Assembly (NCBI RefSeq): GCF_019977275.1
Contig: NZ_AP024650.1
Coordinates: forward strand, 1,178,001-1,242,000
Direction: 5' to 3'
DNA: 64,000 nt
From: Arthrobacter sp. StoSoilB19
Lineage (GTDB): Bacteria > Actinomycetota > Actinomycetes > Actinomycetales > Micrococcaceae
In this document: positions 18,793 to 26,983 of the stretch, piece by piece
How the letters are laid out: every line of letters starts with the position of its first letter
How positions within the stretch are numbered: position 1 is the first letter of the stretch
The notes under the pieces: generated by a model
Databases searched by the model: none
What the model was told of the DNA's origin: nothing
What the model saw: the letters and a program-made list of their open reading frames with translations, nothing else
Made by a program: the position numbers and the translations under genes

Positions 18793-18909
18793 TATCCTTT
18801 AGCTGCAATTGCAGATCCATGCAGGCGTAAGGATGCTGCTGTTGCCGTTTCGGGGACCCCGCGTAACGCGGGGCGCAGGGCTTTGCCCATGGTAGCTGGG
18901 GGTCAACAG
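18793..18909 (+). promoter_or_regulatory. Structured 5' leader, possible riboswitch
   Basis: The 365 bases before the secreted-protein gene at 19009 contain no gene but clear RNA-like structure. ATCCTT (18794-18799) can pair with AAGGAT (18829-18834) around a TGCAATTGCA palindrome. Next, CTGTTGCC (18839-18846) pairs with GG-T-CAACAG (18901-18909), closing a junction with hairpins CCCCGCG/CGCGGGG (18857-18873) and GGGC/GCCC (18878-18888). The order hairpin, CGCA, hairpin, GGTAGCTGGG recalls the 3' half of c-di-GMP-I (GEMM) riboswitches, but the 5' half and GNRA loop do not match. The structured-leader call is moderate; the ligand is unknown. Confidence 0.35.
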
Positions 18910-19008
18910 AGCGGCTCATCTCGCCATCAGCGAAGAGTCCGATGGCCATCAACTAAAGCCCCGCCTTCGATGATCATTCGGAGACGGACCGCCACCCTAG
19001 AGGCAATC

Positions 19009-19563
19009 ATGAGATCTTATCTCCGACCACTGTTCATGCTGTTCGCAGCAATCGTCATTGTGTTCACGACCGGGCTTTCCGCCCAAGCCGCCAGTCCACA
19101 CTTCAAAAAAGGCGGCGAACCGGTCTGTACCGTGACCGCCAACGGGTCAACATCCACCACCACTTGTCGCGCCGTACTCGCGGGCCTCGGAAATTCCGAT
19201 CTCAAGGCCACGGTCACCGTTTCCGGTTTCGCCGTCTACCAGTGCCAGAACCAGGGCGGCAACGTTGCCCCGGGTCAGAACAAGGTCCTGGAAGGGCCTG
19301 TCAGCGAACCCACCTTCATCGATAGTTCGGCGATCAAGAACGGTAACCTGACCCTCGTGACCAACCCGGTCGACCTGACCGCCAAGAACGAGGTCACTGC
19401 GGCTGAAGCGGGATGCCCGAACAGCAACTGGAAAGGCATCAACCCGGTTCTGACGGTCACGTCCATCACGCTCGTGATCGAGCAACCGGTAGGTACAGTG
19501 ATCTTCCGCTGCACCGCTACCGACCCGAACGGGTTCACCGGGACAGTAGCACTTTCCTGCTAA
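19009..19563 (+). CDS. Secreted protein of unknown function
   Basis: A 184-residue exported protein with a signal peptide (hydrophobic LFMLFAAIVIVFTTGL, cleavage after AQA near residue 27). The mature part is beta-rich, Thr/Val/Asn-rich, with six cysteines (CTV, TTCR, YQCQN, AGCPN, FRCT and a C-terminal Cys), which suggests a disulfide-bonded extracellular fold. AGAGG at 18999-19003 sets the ATG at 19009. I do not recognise a family. It stands alone behind a 365-base structured leader, so its expression is probably controlled after transcription start. Confidence 0.72.
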   Translation: MRSYLRPLFMLFAAIVIVFTTGLSAQAASPHFKKGGEPVCTVTANGSTSTTTCRAVLAGLGNSDLKATVTVSGFAVYQCQNQGGNVAPGQNKVLEGPVSEPTFIDSSAIKNGNLTLVTNPVDLTAKNEVTAAEAGCPNSNWKGINPVLTVTSITLVIEQPVGTVIFRCTATDPNGFTGTVALSC

Positions 19564-19577
19564 GGCGTAATTCGGCA

Positions 19578-19660
19578 GGGTGCCGATCGGCACCCCCATA
19601 ATAAATTGGGCCCGGACCCAGTCCAGTTCCCTGCGGAGCGGAACGCGTCCGGGCCCGTTT
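19578..19660 (+). terminator. Tandem hairpins after the secreted protein gene
   Basis: GGGTGCC-GATC-GGCACCC (19578-19595) is followed by a longer hairpin, GGGCCCGGAC (19608-19617) with GTCCGGGCCC (19647-19656), ending in GTTT. The second has an inner GTTCC/GGAAC stem. Likely terminator pair. Confidence 0.7.
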
Positions 19661-19762
19661 ATGCGTCAGGTCCGCCCCTGGCGGGAACACCGGCCGCCCC
19701 GCCGTCGTTGTTCCCCATGGCGTGCATTCCATGCGCGCCACCCGCCAACCGAAGGACACCCC

Positions 19763-20593
19763 TTGACTCCTCGCACCATCGTGATCACCGGCGCCAGCGA
19801 CGGCATCGGCGCTGCGGCCGCCCGGACACTGGCAAAGGCGGGGGAGCAGGTGGTCGTCGTCGGCCGTTCCGCTGAAAAGACCCGCGCCCTGGCGGAGGAG
19901 ATTGGTGCAGACTTTTACCTCGCCGACTTCGCCGACCTTTCGCAGGTCCGGACCCTGGCCACGGAACTTGAGGAAAAGTACCCCCGCATTGACGTCCTGG
20001 CGAACAACGCCGGCGGCATGATGGGCAAGCGAACGCTCACGGTGGACGGGAACGAACTGACGTTCCAGGTCAACCACCTGGCGCCGTTCCTGCTCACCAC
20101 CCTGCTGATGGACACGCTGGCGGCCAGCAACGCGAAGATCATCAACACCGCCAGCGCCGCAAACTACTCGGGAAAGATGGACCTCTTCGACCTCAAGGCC
20201 GAGCAGGGGTACCGCACCTACCGCGCCTACGGGACGGGCAAGCTCGCCAACATCCTCTTCACGTCCGAGCTGCACCGCCGCTTCCATGACCGGGGAATCA
20301 CGACGGCGGCGTTCCACCCCGGCGTTGTCCGCACCAACTTCGCGGCAGATTCCACCAGCCCCTTCCGGCATGCCTACAAGACCCTGCTGAACCGCTTCAT
20401 GCTCAGCCCGGACCAGGGTGCCGACACCATGCTGTGGCTCATCAACGGCACCCCCGGCACGGACTGGATCTCCGGGGCCTACTACGCCAAGCGGGCCCTG
20501 GCCAAGGCCAACCCGCAGGCCTACGACGCCGAACTGGCGCGCGGGCTGTGGGACAAGAGTGATGAGCTGGTCAAGGCCTTCGTCCAGCCCTAA
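19763..20593 (+). CDS. Short-chain dehydrogenase/reductase
   Basis: A 276-residue SDR. The nucleotide-binding motif is TGASDGIG (residues 9-16), the NNAG motif follows near residue 80, and the active site is Y-GTG-K in TYRAYGTGKLAN. Sequence style (RNWADxQ-like C-terminal, EELARGLWDKS region) resembles retinol dehydrogenase-like/WW-domain oxidoreductase-type SDRs that use NADP(H). The TTG at 19763 is chosen because GAAGGA lies at 19751-19756 and the fold begins right after it. The stop codon overlaps that of the convergent lipoprotein gene. Substrate unknown. Confidence 0.87.
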   Translation: MTPRTIVITGASDGIGAAAARTLAKAGEQVVVVGRSAEKTRALAEEIGADFYLADFADLSQVRTLATELEEKYPRIDVLANNAGGMMGKRTLTVDGNELTFQVNHLAPFLLTTLLMDTLAASNAKIINTASAANYSGKMDLFDLKAEQGYRTYRAYGTGKLANILFTSELHRRFHDRGITTAAFHPGVVRTNFAADSTSPFRHAYKTLLNRFMLSPDQGADTMLWLINGTPGTDWISGAYYAKRALAKANPQAYDAELARGLWDKSDELVKAFVQP

Positions 20594-21357
20594 CGCTCAC
20601 AGGCAACGCCGTCGTGGTCGGCGTCCAGCCCGTAGATGTCCCTGCCAATAACCTGGAGGGGGCCACTGACGTAGGCCGGTCCGTTGCCGCTTCCGCCGGC
20701 GCAGTCCACGTCCGAGGCAATGGGGACGCACCCTGAGTAGTTCGGGTCGCAGCCGGGATTGGTGCCCGGAACGGCCGGGGCAACAGGGGCCGGAGGCGCA
20801 ACGGGAGCGGGCGGCGCTGCCGCCTTCGCGGCTGCTTCGGCGGCGGCCTTTGCTGCCGCAGCATCCTGCGCCGCCTTCGCCTCGGCGGCCTGCCGGGCGG
20901 CGGCTGCGTCAGCCGCGGCCTTGTCGGCAGCGGCTTTGTCAGCTGCCGCCTTCTCGGCGGCTGCCTTTTCCGCCGCGGCCTGGTCGGCGGCCGCCTTCGC
21001 TGCGGCAGCGGCTGCCAGCTTCTCCGTGACGCGCTTGGACTCCGCGGCTTCCAGCCACACCAGCCTGCCCGACCCGTCCTTGGTACAGACGTAGGTGGTG
21101 CCGGCCGAAACCTGCTGCCCGTTTGCGGCGGTGCACGGCGTACCGGCAATGGGCGTTGCGGTGGCGGATTCGCTGGCGGGTCCGGCAGCGGCGCTCAGGG
21201 AGGCCTGGGGTGCACCGCACCCGGTCAGCAGAAGCACGACGGCGGCGGCCCCGGCGCCCAGCACCTTGTGCGGGCCCCTCCGCCCGGCGGCTCCTGGGGT
21301 CAGCGCGGGTTCCCGACGGCGGGTGCGGGGCGCGGAAAAGCGTTGGACGGCAGGCAT
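20590..21357 (-). CDS. Lipoprotein with excalibur calcium-binding domain
   Basis: A 255-residue exported lipoprotein. Basic N-region, hydrophobic AAAVVLLLTGC lipobox near residue 47, then a small domain with a Cys pair (GTPCTAANGQ ... TYVCTKDG), a long Ala/Lys-rich helix (repeats of the KAAAD type over about 90 residues, probable extended coiled coil), an Ala/Pro linker and a C-terminal excalibur domain ending in DADHDGVACE, whose D-x-D-x-DG loop binds Ca2+. Such proteins sit at the cell surface; the helix may span the wall. The genetic role is not known. Confidence 0.85.
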   Translation of the reverse strand: MPAVQRFSAPRTRRREPALTPGAAGRRGPHKVLGAGAAAVVLLLTGCGAPQASLSAAAGPASESATATPIAGTPCTAANGQQVSAGTTYVCTKDGSGRLVWLEAAESKRVTEKLAAAAAAKAAADQAAAEKAAAEKAAADKAAADKAAADAAAARQAAEAKAAQDAAAAKAAAEAAAKAAAPPAPVAPPAPVAPAVPGTNPGCDPNYSGCVPIASDVDCAGGSGNGPAYVSGPLQVIGRDIYGLDADHDGVACER

Positions 21358-21488
21358 GGTTCCCCCAAGTGCGTGTGCTGGATGCGATGTGCACGGCCAG
21401 CGTAGCTACGCCGGGATGGCCGGAACGGTTTAAGCGCAAATCTTGATGTATTCCTGCACCAACCTTGAAGCTCCCGGTTGTGCGGAGG

Positions 21489-22898
21489 TCAGCCCTGCCT
21501 GGCCAGCGCCCCACCGATCAGCCGCGCACCCTCCGGGTAGGCGCCCGGATTCGGACCCGAGTAGTTGAGCCGGATGAAGGCTCCGGCGGGTTCGGCCGGG
21601 AACCACTCCGTGCCGGCGGCTATGATCACGCCGGCATCCTCGCAGTCCCGCACCAGGCGCGGCAGATCCGTGGCATCGGGCAGGCGCAGCCACAGGTTCA
21701 GGCCGCCCTTCGGCAGGACATCGAGGTGCGCCTGGGGGAGGTGCTCCCGGATGCTGGCGGCCAGCAGGTCGCGGCGTGACTGGAGCTGCTGCCGGAGGCT
21801 CCGCAGGTGGGTCTGCCACCCGGGTTGCGTCACCACGTCCAGCGCGGCGGCCTGCAGGAGCCCGCTGACGTACATCGACTCGGCGGCGCGCTGGCCCAGG
21901 ATGCGTTCGCGCGCCGGTCCCCGGACGATCACGGCAGCAATCCGGATGGCGGTGGACACGCTCTTGGTCAGGGACCTGATGTACACCACGTGCCCGGAAT
22001 CATCGCGGGTTGCCAGCGGAACGGGGTCGGAGGTGATGCCGAAATCGTGTGCCCAGTCGTCCTCCACCAGGAAGGCGCCGTGCCGGCGGGCCACGTCCAG
22101 GATCTCGTCGCCGCGCCCTGCCGCCCACTGCCCGCCCGTGGGATTCGAATAGTTGGGCTGCACGTAGAACGCCCGCGCCCCGGTCTCGGCAAAGGCGCGG
22201 TCCACGTCCGCGGGATCCGGCCCGTCCGGGCCGGTGGGCACCGGAACCACCCGCACCCCGGTCTGCGCGGCGGCAAGGATGGCGCCCCAGTACGACGGCG
22301 ACTCCATCAGCAGCGGCTGTCCCGCGCCCACCAGCGCACGGAAGATGGAGCTGAGCCCGCTCTGGCTTCCGGGCAGCACAACCACATCATTCGGGGTGGG
22401 GGGCGTGATTCCCACCGGGGTGGCCGACCCCACTTCCTGCGCGAACCATTGCTGCAGCTCCGGCATGCCCGCCGCCGGCGGCCGCGACAGTGCGGCGTCG
22501 CCCCGGGCAGCCCGGGCCAGCGCGGCGCGGACCAGCCGTTCCGGCAGCAGTTCGCGGTCCGGGTAGCCGGAATGGAACCAGATGGCATCGCCGGGAACGT
22601 TGCGCATGGTGCCCGACGACGACGGCAGCGGGGACGACGGCGACCGCAGCGCAGCCGTCTGCCAGCCATAGTCCGACGGACGGGCGGTGCGCACGGCACG
22701 CACGAACGTTCCAACGCCGGGCCGGCTTTCAATCAGCCCCTGGGCGGTCAGCGCCTGCAGCGCCTTCTGCACTGTCACCGGGCTGGCCTGGTACTCGGCA
22801 ACGAGCTGCCGGGTGGACGGCAGCCGGGCCCCCGGAGCCGCGCCGCCGACCCATTGCCGGAGTGCCGCAACGATCCGCGAACTGCTATCGTCATTCAT
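21489..22898 (-). CDS. MocR-type GntR/aminotransferase regulator
   Basis: A 469-residue fusion of an N-terminal GntR winged helix (about residues 8-75: LPSTRQLVAEYQASPVTVQKAL in pieces) and a fold-type I PLP aminotransferase-like domain. The PLP lysine is in IRSLTKSVS and the aspartate partner lies in the VDRAFAETGARAFYVQPNYSNPTGG region. MocR proteins sense PLP, GABA, taurine or amino acids. It is divergent from an EamA exporter whose possible first start codon overlaps its own. The start at 22898 has no ribosome site but TATGTT stands 5 bases upstream, as in leaderless actinobacterial genes. Confidence 0.88.
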   Translation of the reverse strand: MNDDSSSRIVAALRQWVGGAAPGARLPSTRQLVAEYQASPVTVQKALQALTAQGLIESRPGVGTFVRAVRTARPSDYGWQTAALRSPSSPLPSSSGTMRNVPGDAIWFHSGYPDRELLPERLVRAALARAARGDAALSRPPAAGMPELQQWFAQEVGSATPVGITPPTPNDVVVLPGSQSGLSSIFRALVGAGQPLLMESPSYWGAILAAAQTGVRVVPVPTGPDGPDPADVDRAFAETGARAFYVQPNYSNPTGGQWAAGRGDEILDVARRHGAFLVEDDWAHDFGITSDPVPLATRDDSGHVVYIRSLTKSVSTAIRIAAVIVRGPARERILGQRAAESMYVSGLLQAAALDVVTQPGWQTHLRSLRQQLQSRRDLLAASIREHLPQAHLDVLPKGGLNLWLRLPDATDLPRLVRDCEDAGVIIAAGTEWFPAEPAGAFIRLNYSGPNPGAYPEGARLIGGALARQG

Positions 22899-22908
22899 GA
22901 AAGAACAT

Positions 22909-22920
22909 AGTAGCGCTACT
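22909..22920. promoter_or_regulatory. Palindromic operator between mocR-like and EamA genes
   Basis: AGTAGCGCTACT is a perfect 12-base palindrome lying 10 bases upstream of the MocR start and within the presumed promoter of both divergent genes. On the minus strand it runs straight into a TATGTT -10-like element. A repressor bound here would block both directions. Confidence 0.55.
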
Positions 22921-22935
22921 GTCCTGAATCGCCCA

Positions 22936-23823
22936 GTGATATCGCCGCGAAAGGCCACCGGAATCTGGTGGGGCCTGCTCGGCGTGGCGGCCTTCTCCTT
23001 CACCGTTCCGTTCACCCGCGTGGCCGTGGCAGGCATCCCGCCGCTGCTCATCGGTTCCGGCCGGGCCGTCGTGGCCGCTGCCCTCGCCATCGCAGCACTT
23101 GCCATCACCCGCCAGCGGCTGCCCCCGCCCCGCACCTGGCTGCGCCTGGCGCTCGTGGCGGGCGGCGTCGTCGTCGGCTTTCCGCTGCTGACGTCCTATG
23201 CCCTCACTGCCGTACCGGCGGGACATGGAGCCGTGGTCATCGCCCTCCTGCCGGCCGCCACCGCAACGGTGGCGGTCCTGCGCGCCGCTGAGCGGCCCCC
23301 GGCCGCCTTCTGGGTGGTGATGGCGCTCGGCTCGCTGGCCGCCATCTCCTTCGCCTTCCTCCAGTCAGGCGGCGTGGGGCACCTGCACTGGGCGGACCTC
23401 CTGCTGCTCGGCGCCGTGGCCTGCGCCGCGGTGGGGTACGCGGAGGGCGGCCTGCTGGCGCGCACGCTGGGCTCGTGGCAGACCATCGCCTGGGCGCTGG
23501 TCCTTGCCGCGCCGGCCATGCTGGTCCTCGCCGTAGTGTCGGTCCTGGACCAGCCGCCGTCGGCCACACCCGTCCAGTGGGCTGCCTTCGCCTACCTCGC
23601 CGTGGTCAGCATGTTCCTTGGCTTCTTCGCCTGGTACCGGGGGCTGGCCATTGGCCCCATGGCGCAGGTGAGCCAGATCCAGCTGCTCCAGCCCGTCCTC
23701 AGCATCGGCTGGGCCGCGCTGCTGCTGGGGGAGGCGCTCACCTGGACCACCCTGATCGGCGCCCTCGCCGTGATCCTCTGTGCCGCTGCGGCCGTCCGCG
23801 TCCGGCTCAAACCGGCCCCCTGA
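22936..23823 (+). CDS. EamA/DMT-family exporter
   Basis: A 295-residue membrane protein with ten segments in two EamA repeats, the drug/metabolite transporter fold. FTVPFTRVAVAGIPPLLIGSGR in pieces (FTRVAV, GSGRAV) and the second-repeat MAQVSQIQLLQPVLSIGWAALLLGE are typical. Such carriers export amino acids, cofactors or toxic compounds. GTG 22936 is used here; an ATG at 22897 would overlap the divergent start codon. Control by the divergent MocR is very likely, which suggests a PLP-linked or amino-acid substrate. The PaiB-like gene follows 19 bases on. Confidence 0.83.
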   Translation: MISPRKATGIWWGLLGVAAFSFTVPFTRVAVAGIPPLLIGSGRAVVAAALAIAALAITRQRLPPPRTWLRLALVAGGVVVGFPLLTSYALTAVPAGHGAVVIALLPAATATVAVLRAAERPPAAFWVVMALGSLAAISFAFLQSGGVGHLHWADLLLLGAVACAAVGYAEGGLLARTLGSWQTIAWALVLAAPAMLVLAVVSVLDQPPSATPVQWAAFAYLAVVSMFLGFFAWYRGLAIGPMAQVSQIQLLQPVLSIGWAALLLGEALTWTTLIGALAVILCAAAAVRVRLKPAP

Positions 23824-23842
23824 ACTGCTGAAAGGACTTCCC

Positions 23843-24466
23843 ATGTACATTCCCGCCCACTTTGCTGCCGGCCCCGATGCCGTCCGGCACCTCCTCACGA
23901 CTCCCGGCGCCGCCAACCTGGTGACCATGACGGACCACGGCCTGCTGGCAACACTGCTGCCCTTCGCCTTCAACCCGGCGGTGGGGGAGCACGGCGCGCT
24001 GCAGGCACACATGGCGCGCACCAACCCGCAGTGGTCCACCGCGCCGGCCGGCGAGGCGCTGGCCATCATCCAGGGCCCCGACGACTACATCTCGCCGTCG
24101 TGGTACGCCGCCAAGGCCGAGCACGGGCGCGTGGTCCCCACCTGGAACTACAGCACCGCGCACGTGTACGGCGAGCTGGTTATCCATGACGACGCCGGCT
24201 GGCTGGCACGGCACGTCCGGCACCTGACCGGACTGCACGAGGACGGCCGGGCAGACCCCTGGGCCGTGGACGACGCGCCGGAGAAGTTCATTGCCGGGCA
24301 ACTGCGGGCGATCGTGGGCGTGGAGCTGGTGATCAGCCGGATCGAGGCGAAGGGAAAACTGAGCCAGAACCGCTCCGACGCCGATGCTGAAGGAGTGGCA
24401 GCGGGTCTTCGGGCCGAGGGGCGCGAAGACGGCGCGGCCGCCGTCGAACGCGCGCGCCGGAACTGA
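23843..24466 (+). CDS. PaiB-like FMN-binding protein
   Basis: A 207-residue protein of the PaiB/FMN-binding negative transcriptional regulator family. The order is HFAA...LVTMTDHGLLATLLPF near the N-terminus, then YISPSWYAAK and VPTWNYSTAHVYG, the family hallmarks of an FMN-binding split barrel. AAAGGA precedes the ATG at 23843. Bacillus PaiB affects sporulation and protease genes, but most relatives are untested and could be enzymes. Position 19 bases after the exporter suggests co-transcription. Confidence 0.87.
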   Translation: MYIPAHFAAGPDAVRHLLTTPGAANLVTMTDHGLLATLLPFAFNPAVGEHGALQAHMARTNPQWSTAPAGEALAIIQGPDDYISPSWYAAKAEHGRVVPTWNYSTAHVYGELVIHDDAGWLARHVRHLTGLHEDGRADPWAVDDAPEKFIAGQLRAIVGVELVISRIEAKGKLSQNRSDADAEGVAAGLRAEGREDGAAAVERARRN

Positions 24467-24478
24467 CGCCTATGGGCC

Positions 24479-25606
24479 CTAAGCCGCCCGTTCCAGCAGC
24501 ACCATCACCTCGTAGTGCGTGGTCTGCGGGAACATGTCCAGGACGCGGGCACGCCGGGCGGTGAACGACGGGAGCGCGGCCAGGTCCCGGGCCAGCGACT
24601 GCGCGTTGCAGCTGGAGTACACGACGTGCTGCACGTCCGAGGCTTCCAGCCAGCCGCAGAGCTCCTTGCCGATGCCGCGCCGGGGCGGGTTCACGATCAC
24701 CAGGTCCGGCGACTGCTTGCTGGCCAGGGCAAACGCGGTGGCGTCCCCGGCCTGGAACTCCATCCCCTCCAGGCCTGCCTCGTCACTGCTGAGGCGGGCG
24801 GACACGATCGCTTCGCTGCTGGTTTCAATGCCCGTGACGGTGCGGGCCGGTGCGGCGCTGTGCAGGGCGAACCCGCCCACGCCGCAGTACAGGTCCCACA
24901 CCGAGGCCGGCGCCAGTTCGTTGACCCACTCGCGTCCCTGGCGGTACAGGGCCGCGGCCATCTCACTGTTGGTCTGGAAGAAGCTTTGCGGGCGGAGGTG
25001 CAGGTTGATGTCGTTGACCCGCATGTTCAGGGTGGCCTGGCCGGTCAGCAGGATCTCCCGGTCGCCTTCCAGCACGGCCTTGTGTTCCGGGTGCACGTTG
25101 ACCGAGACCACCTTCACCTGCGGCAGGGCGGCCAGGAGGTCCGGGAGGTGCTTCCGGATGCGCGGTACCACCTGGTCCGAGCGCAGGACCAGCCGGAGCA
25201 TGACCTCGCCGTCCGGCGACTCGGTGAGGATGACGTGCTTGAGTTCACCGGTCCGGCGGGGAACGTCATAGGGCGTCAGGCGGACCCGGCGGATGAAATT
25301 CGCCAGCACGGGGAAACAGGCGAGCAGGCCGGGTGAGCAGACGCCGCACTTGCGCAGGTCCACGCCATGCCCATCGGCGTCCAGGATCCCGATGGTGGGA
25401 TTCTGCGCGGTCCCGCCGATCACCATCTTGGCCTTGTTGCGGAAGCCGGACTCCTGGCTGGCCACCGGCGGCAGCCATTCGAGTTCGGTGTGACCGGACA
25501 GGAGGGTCTGGCAGTGCAGCTGTTTGCCGGCCAGCTGCTCACCGTAGGGCACGCCCATGTGGGTGCAGGAGCGGCAGGTGCCGGCATCAAAGTAGGAACA
25601 GCGCAT
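24479..25606 (-). CDS. rlmC: 23S rRNA (uracil-C5)-methyltransferase RlmC
   Basis: A 375-residue enzyme that uses SAM to methylate a uracil in 23S rRNA (U747 in E. coli numbering). N-terminal cysteines C3, C11 and C14 and a further Cys near residue 32 match the iron-sulphur site of the RumB/RlmC family. SAM motifs include LYCGVGGFALH, IVNPPRRGIG is the NPPR motif, and the catalytic Cys is in VYSSCNAQSLARDL. Length fits RlmC rather than the longer RlmD. Monocistronic by context, convergent with the PaiB-like gene. Confidence 0.93.
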   Translation of the reverse strand: MRCSYFDAGTCRSCTHMGVPYGEQLAGKQLHCQTLLSGHTELEWLPPVASQESGFRNKAKMVIGGTAQNPTIGILDADGHGVDLRKCGVCSPGLLACFPVLANFIRRVRLTPYDVPRRTGELKHVILTESPDGEVMLRLVLRSDQVVPRIRKHLPDLLAALPQVKVVSVNVHPEHKAVLEGDREILLTGQATLNMRVNDINLHLRPQSFFQTNSEMAAALYRQGREWVNELAPASVWDLYCGVGGFALHSAAPARTVTGIETSSEAIVSARLSSDEAGLEGMEFQAGDATAFALASKQSPDLVIVNPPRRGIGKELCGWLEASDVQHVVYSSCNAQSLARDLAALPSFTARRARVLDMFPQTTHYEVMVLLERAA

Positions 25607-25706
25607 GACCGGACAAGTTTACCCGGTTGCCTTCCCCGCCACGACGTGCAGGTCCGACGCCGGCACTTGGGGGAGTGCCGGCGTCGTACTTTTCAGGGCT
25701 GTACCG

Positions 25707-26393
25707 TCAGGGCAGCGCAACCGGCAGCACCCCATCCGGGAAGGGCGCAACGAAGGCGGCTCCTGCTTCTTCCCCTGCAGAGCCGTAGCCCCAACCGGCG
25801 AAGACGGTGGGAATACCGTGGACGGCTGCCCCGGCCACGTCGTAGCTGCGGTCACCCACCATGAGCGGGGCAGAGACATCCACCTTGGCCGCCCTCAGCC
25901 TGTCCAGCACTTCGGCAATGACATCTGCCTTGCTCCACCTGGCTTCCTGGTCCGATGCGCCGCAGACGGCGGAGAAGTAATGGTCCATCCCAAACAGGCG
26001 GGCCATCCGGAGCGCCTGGGCTTCGGCCTTCGAGGTGGCAACCGCCATGGGTACGCCCGCACGATGGAGCTGTTCCAGCAGTTCCCTGATCCCGTTGTAC
26101 GGAACCGACTGGTGTGCACCGTGATCCGCGTAAGCCTTCCGGTAATGCCGCAGTGCCAGCCGGGCAAGGGCCTCATCGTGTCCCAGGTGCTCGCGGAAGG
26201 ACTCAAGCATGGGCGGCCCCACCAGCCGGACCAGGTCCCCGGCCGGTGGCACAGCGGCCCCCACGGCGGCAAGCGCCCGGGCGGCGCTCGCCGTCACGCC
26301 TGCCGCCGAATCCAGCAGCGTCCCGTCCATGTCCAACAGCACGCAGCTGAAGGCTCTCCGCTGACTCCGTAGTGGCTGCTGCCGAAGTATCAT
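25707..26393 (-). CDS. HAD-family phosphatase
   Basis: A 228-residue HAD hydrolase related to phosphoglycolate phosphatase (Gph). Motif I is LLDMDGTLLDS with the nucleophile Asp, motif II is VATSKAEAQ, the motif-III lysine is in WSKADV, and motif IV is VGDRSYDVAGA. The alpha-helical cap falls between motifs I and II. The frame is open to an ATG at 26450, but 26393 leaves room for a promoter between this gene and the divergent Lrp gene. Substrate unknown; Gph-like length allows phosphoglycolate or another small sugar phosphate. Confidence 0.84.
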   Translation of the reverse strand: MILRQQPLRSQRRAFSCVLLDMDGTLLDSAAGVTASAARALAAVGAAVPPAGDLVRLVGPPMLESFREHLGHDEALARLALRHYRKAYADHGAHQSVPYNGIRELLEQLHRAGVPMAVATSKAEAQALRMARLFGMDHYFSAVCGASDQEARWSKADVIAEVLDRLRAAKVDVSAPLMVGDRSYDVAGAAVHGIPTVFAGWGYGSAGEEAGAAFVAPFPDGVLPVALP

Positions 26394-26467
26394 CTCTGTG
26401 TGCTTTCGTTCTGGAGCCGGGCCGACTCGTGTCTGCTGTTGTGAAGTCATGCGGTGAAGGGTGAAAC

Positions 26468-26983
26468 ATGGATCGGGCGAGTCTTGACCGGATCGACCAG
26501 GGCATCCTGGCGGAGCTGACCCGCAATGCCCGGGTCAGCCACGCGGAGCTGGCTGCAAAGGTGATGCTGTCCCGCAATGCGGTCCGGCAACGCATCGACA
26601 GGATGGAACGGCAGGGTTACATCCAGGGCTACACCGTGGTGACCGGCGCCCCGGGGCACGGCACAGTCTCTGCTTTCCTGATGGTCTACCGGAAGGACAG
26701 GGTGCGCGGATCGGACGTCATCGCCGTGCTGCAATCGATCCCGGAGGTAGTCCTGTGCGATGTGGTCAGCGGCGACTTCGACCTGCTGGTGCGGGTGGAA
26801 GCACGGTCGCTTGAACGCATCCAGGAGATCTGGGAGCAGATAGCGGCCACGCCCGGCGTGACGGACACCGTGACGGCGATGACCCTGTCCAACTACATCC
26901 GGCGGGATGCGGCAGCGAAGCCGGCCCAGCCGGGAAACGCTCTCGACCAGGCTCCGTTTCCGGTGATCAGCCCTGGCGCTTGA
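26468..26983 (+). CDS. Lrp/AsnC-family regulator
   Basis: A 171-residue regulator with an N-terminal helix-turn-helix ([20 protein letters not shown] in pieces, then [17 protein letters not shown]) and a C-terminal RAM domain ([18 protein letters not shown]) that binds amino acids and drives octamer assembly. GAAGGG sits before the ATG. Its 3' end overlaps the end of the convergent aldehyde dehydrogenase gene by 17 bases. Location beside dehydrogenases and an amino-acid permease suggests it senses the substrate of that pathway. Confidence 0.91.
   Translation: MDRASLDRIDQGILAELTRNARVSHAELAAKVMLSRNAVRQRIDRMERQGYIQGYTVVTGAPGHGTVSAFLMVYRKDRVRGSDVIAVLQSIPEVVLCDVVSGDFDLLVRVEARSLERIQEIWEQIAATPGVTDTVTAMTLSNYIRRDAAAKPAQPGNALDQAPFPVISPGA

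Noticed and set aside
20759..21094. Ala-rich frame opposite the excalibur lipoprotein
   Set aside because: Product of the GCC/GGC-rich helix repeat read on the other strand.
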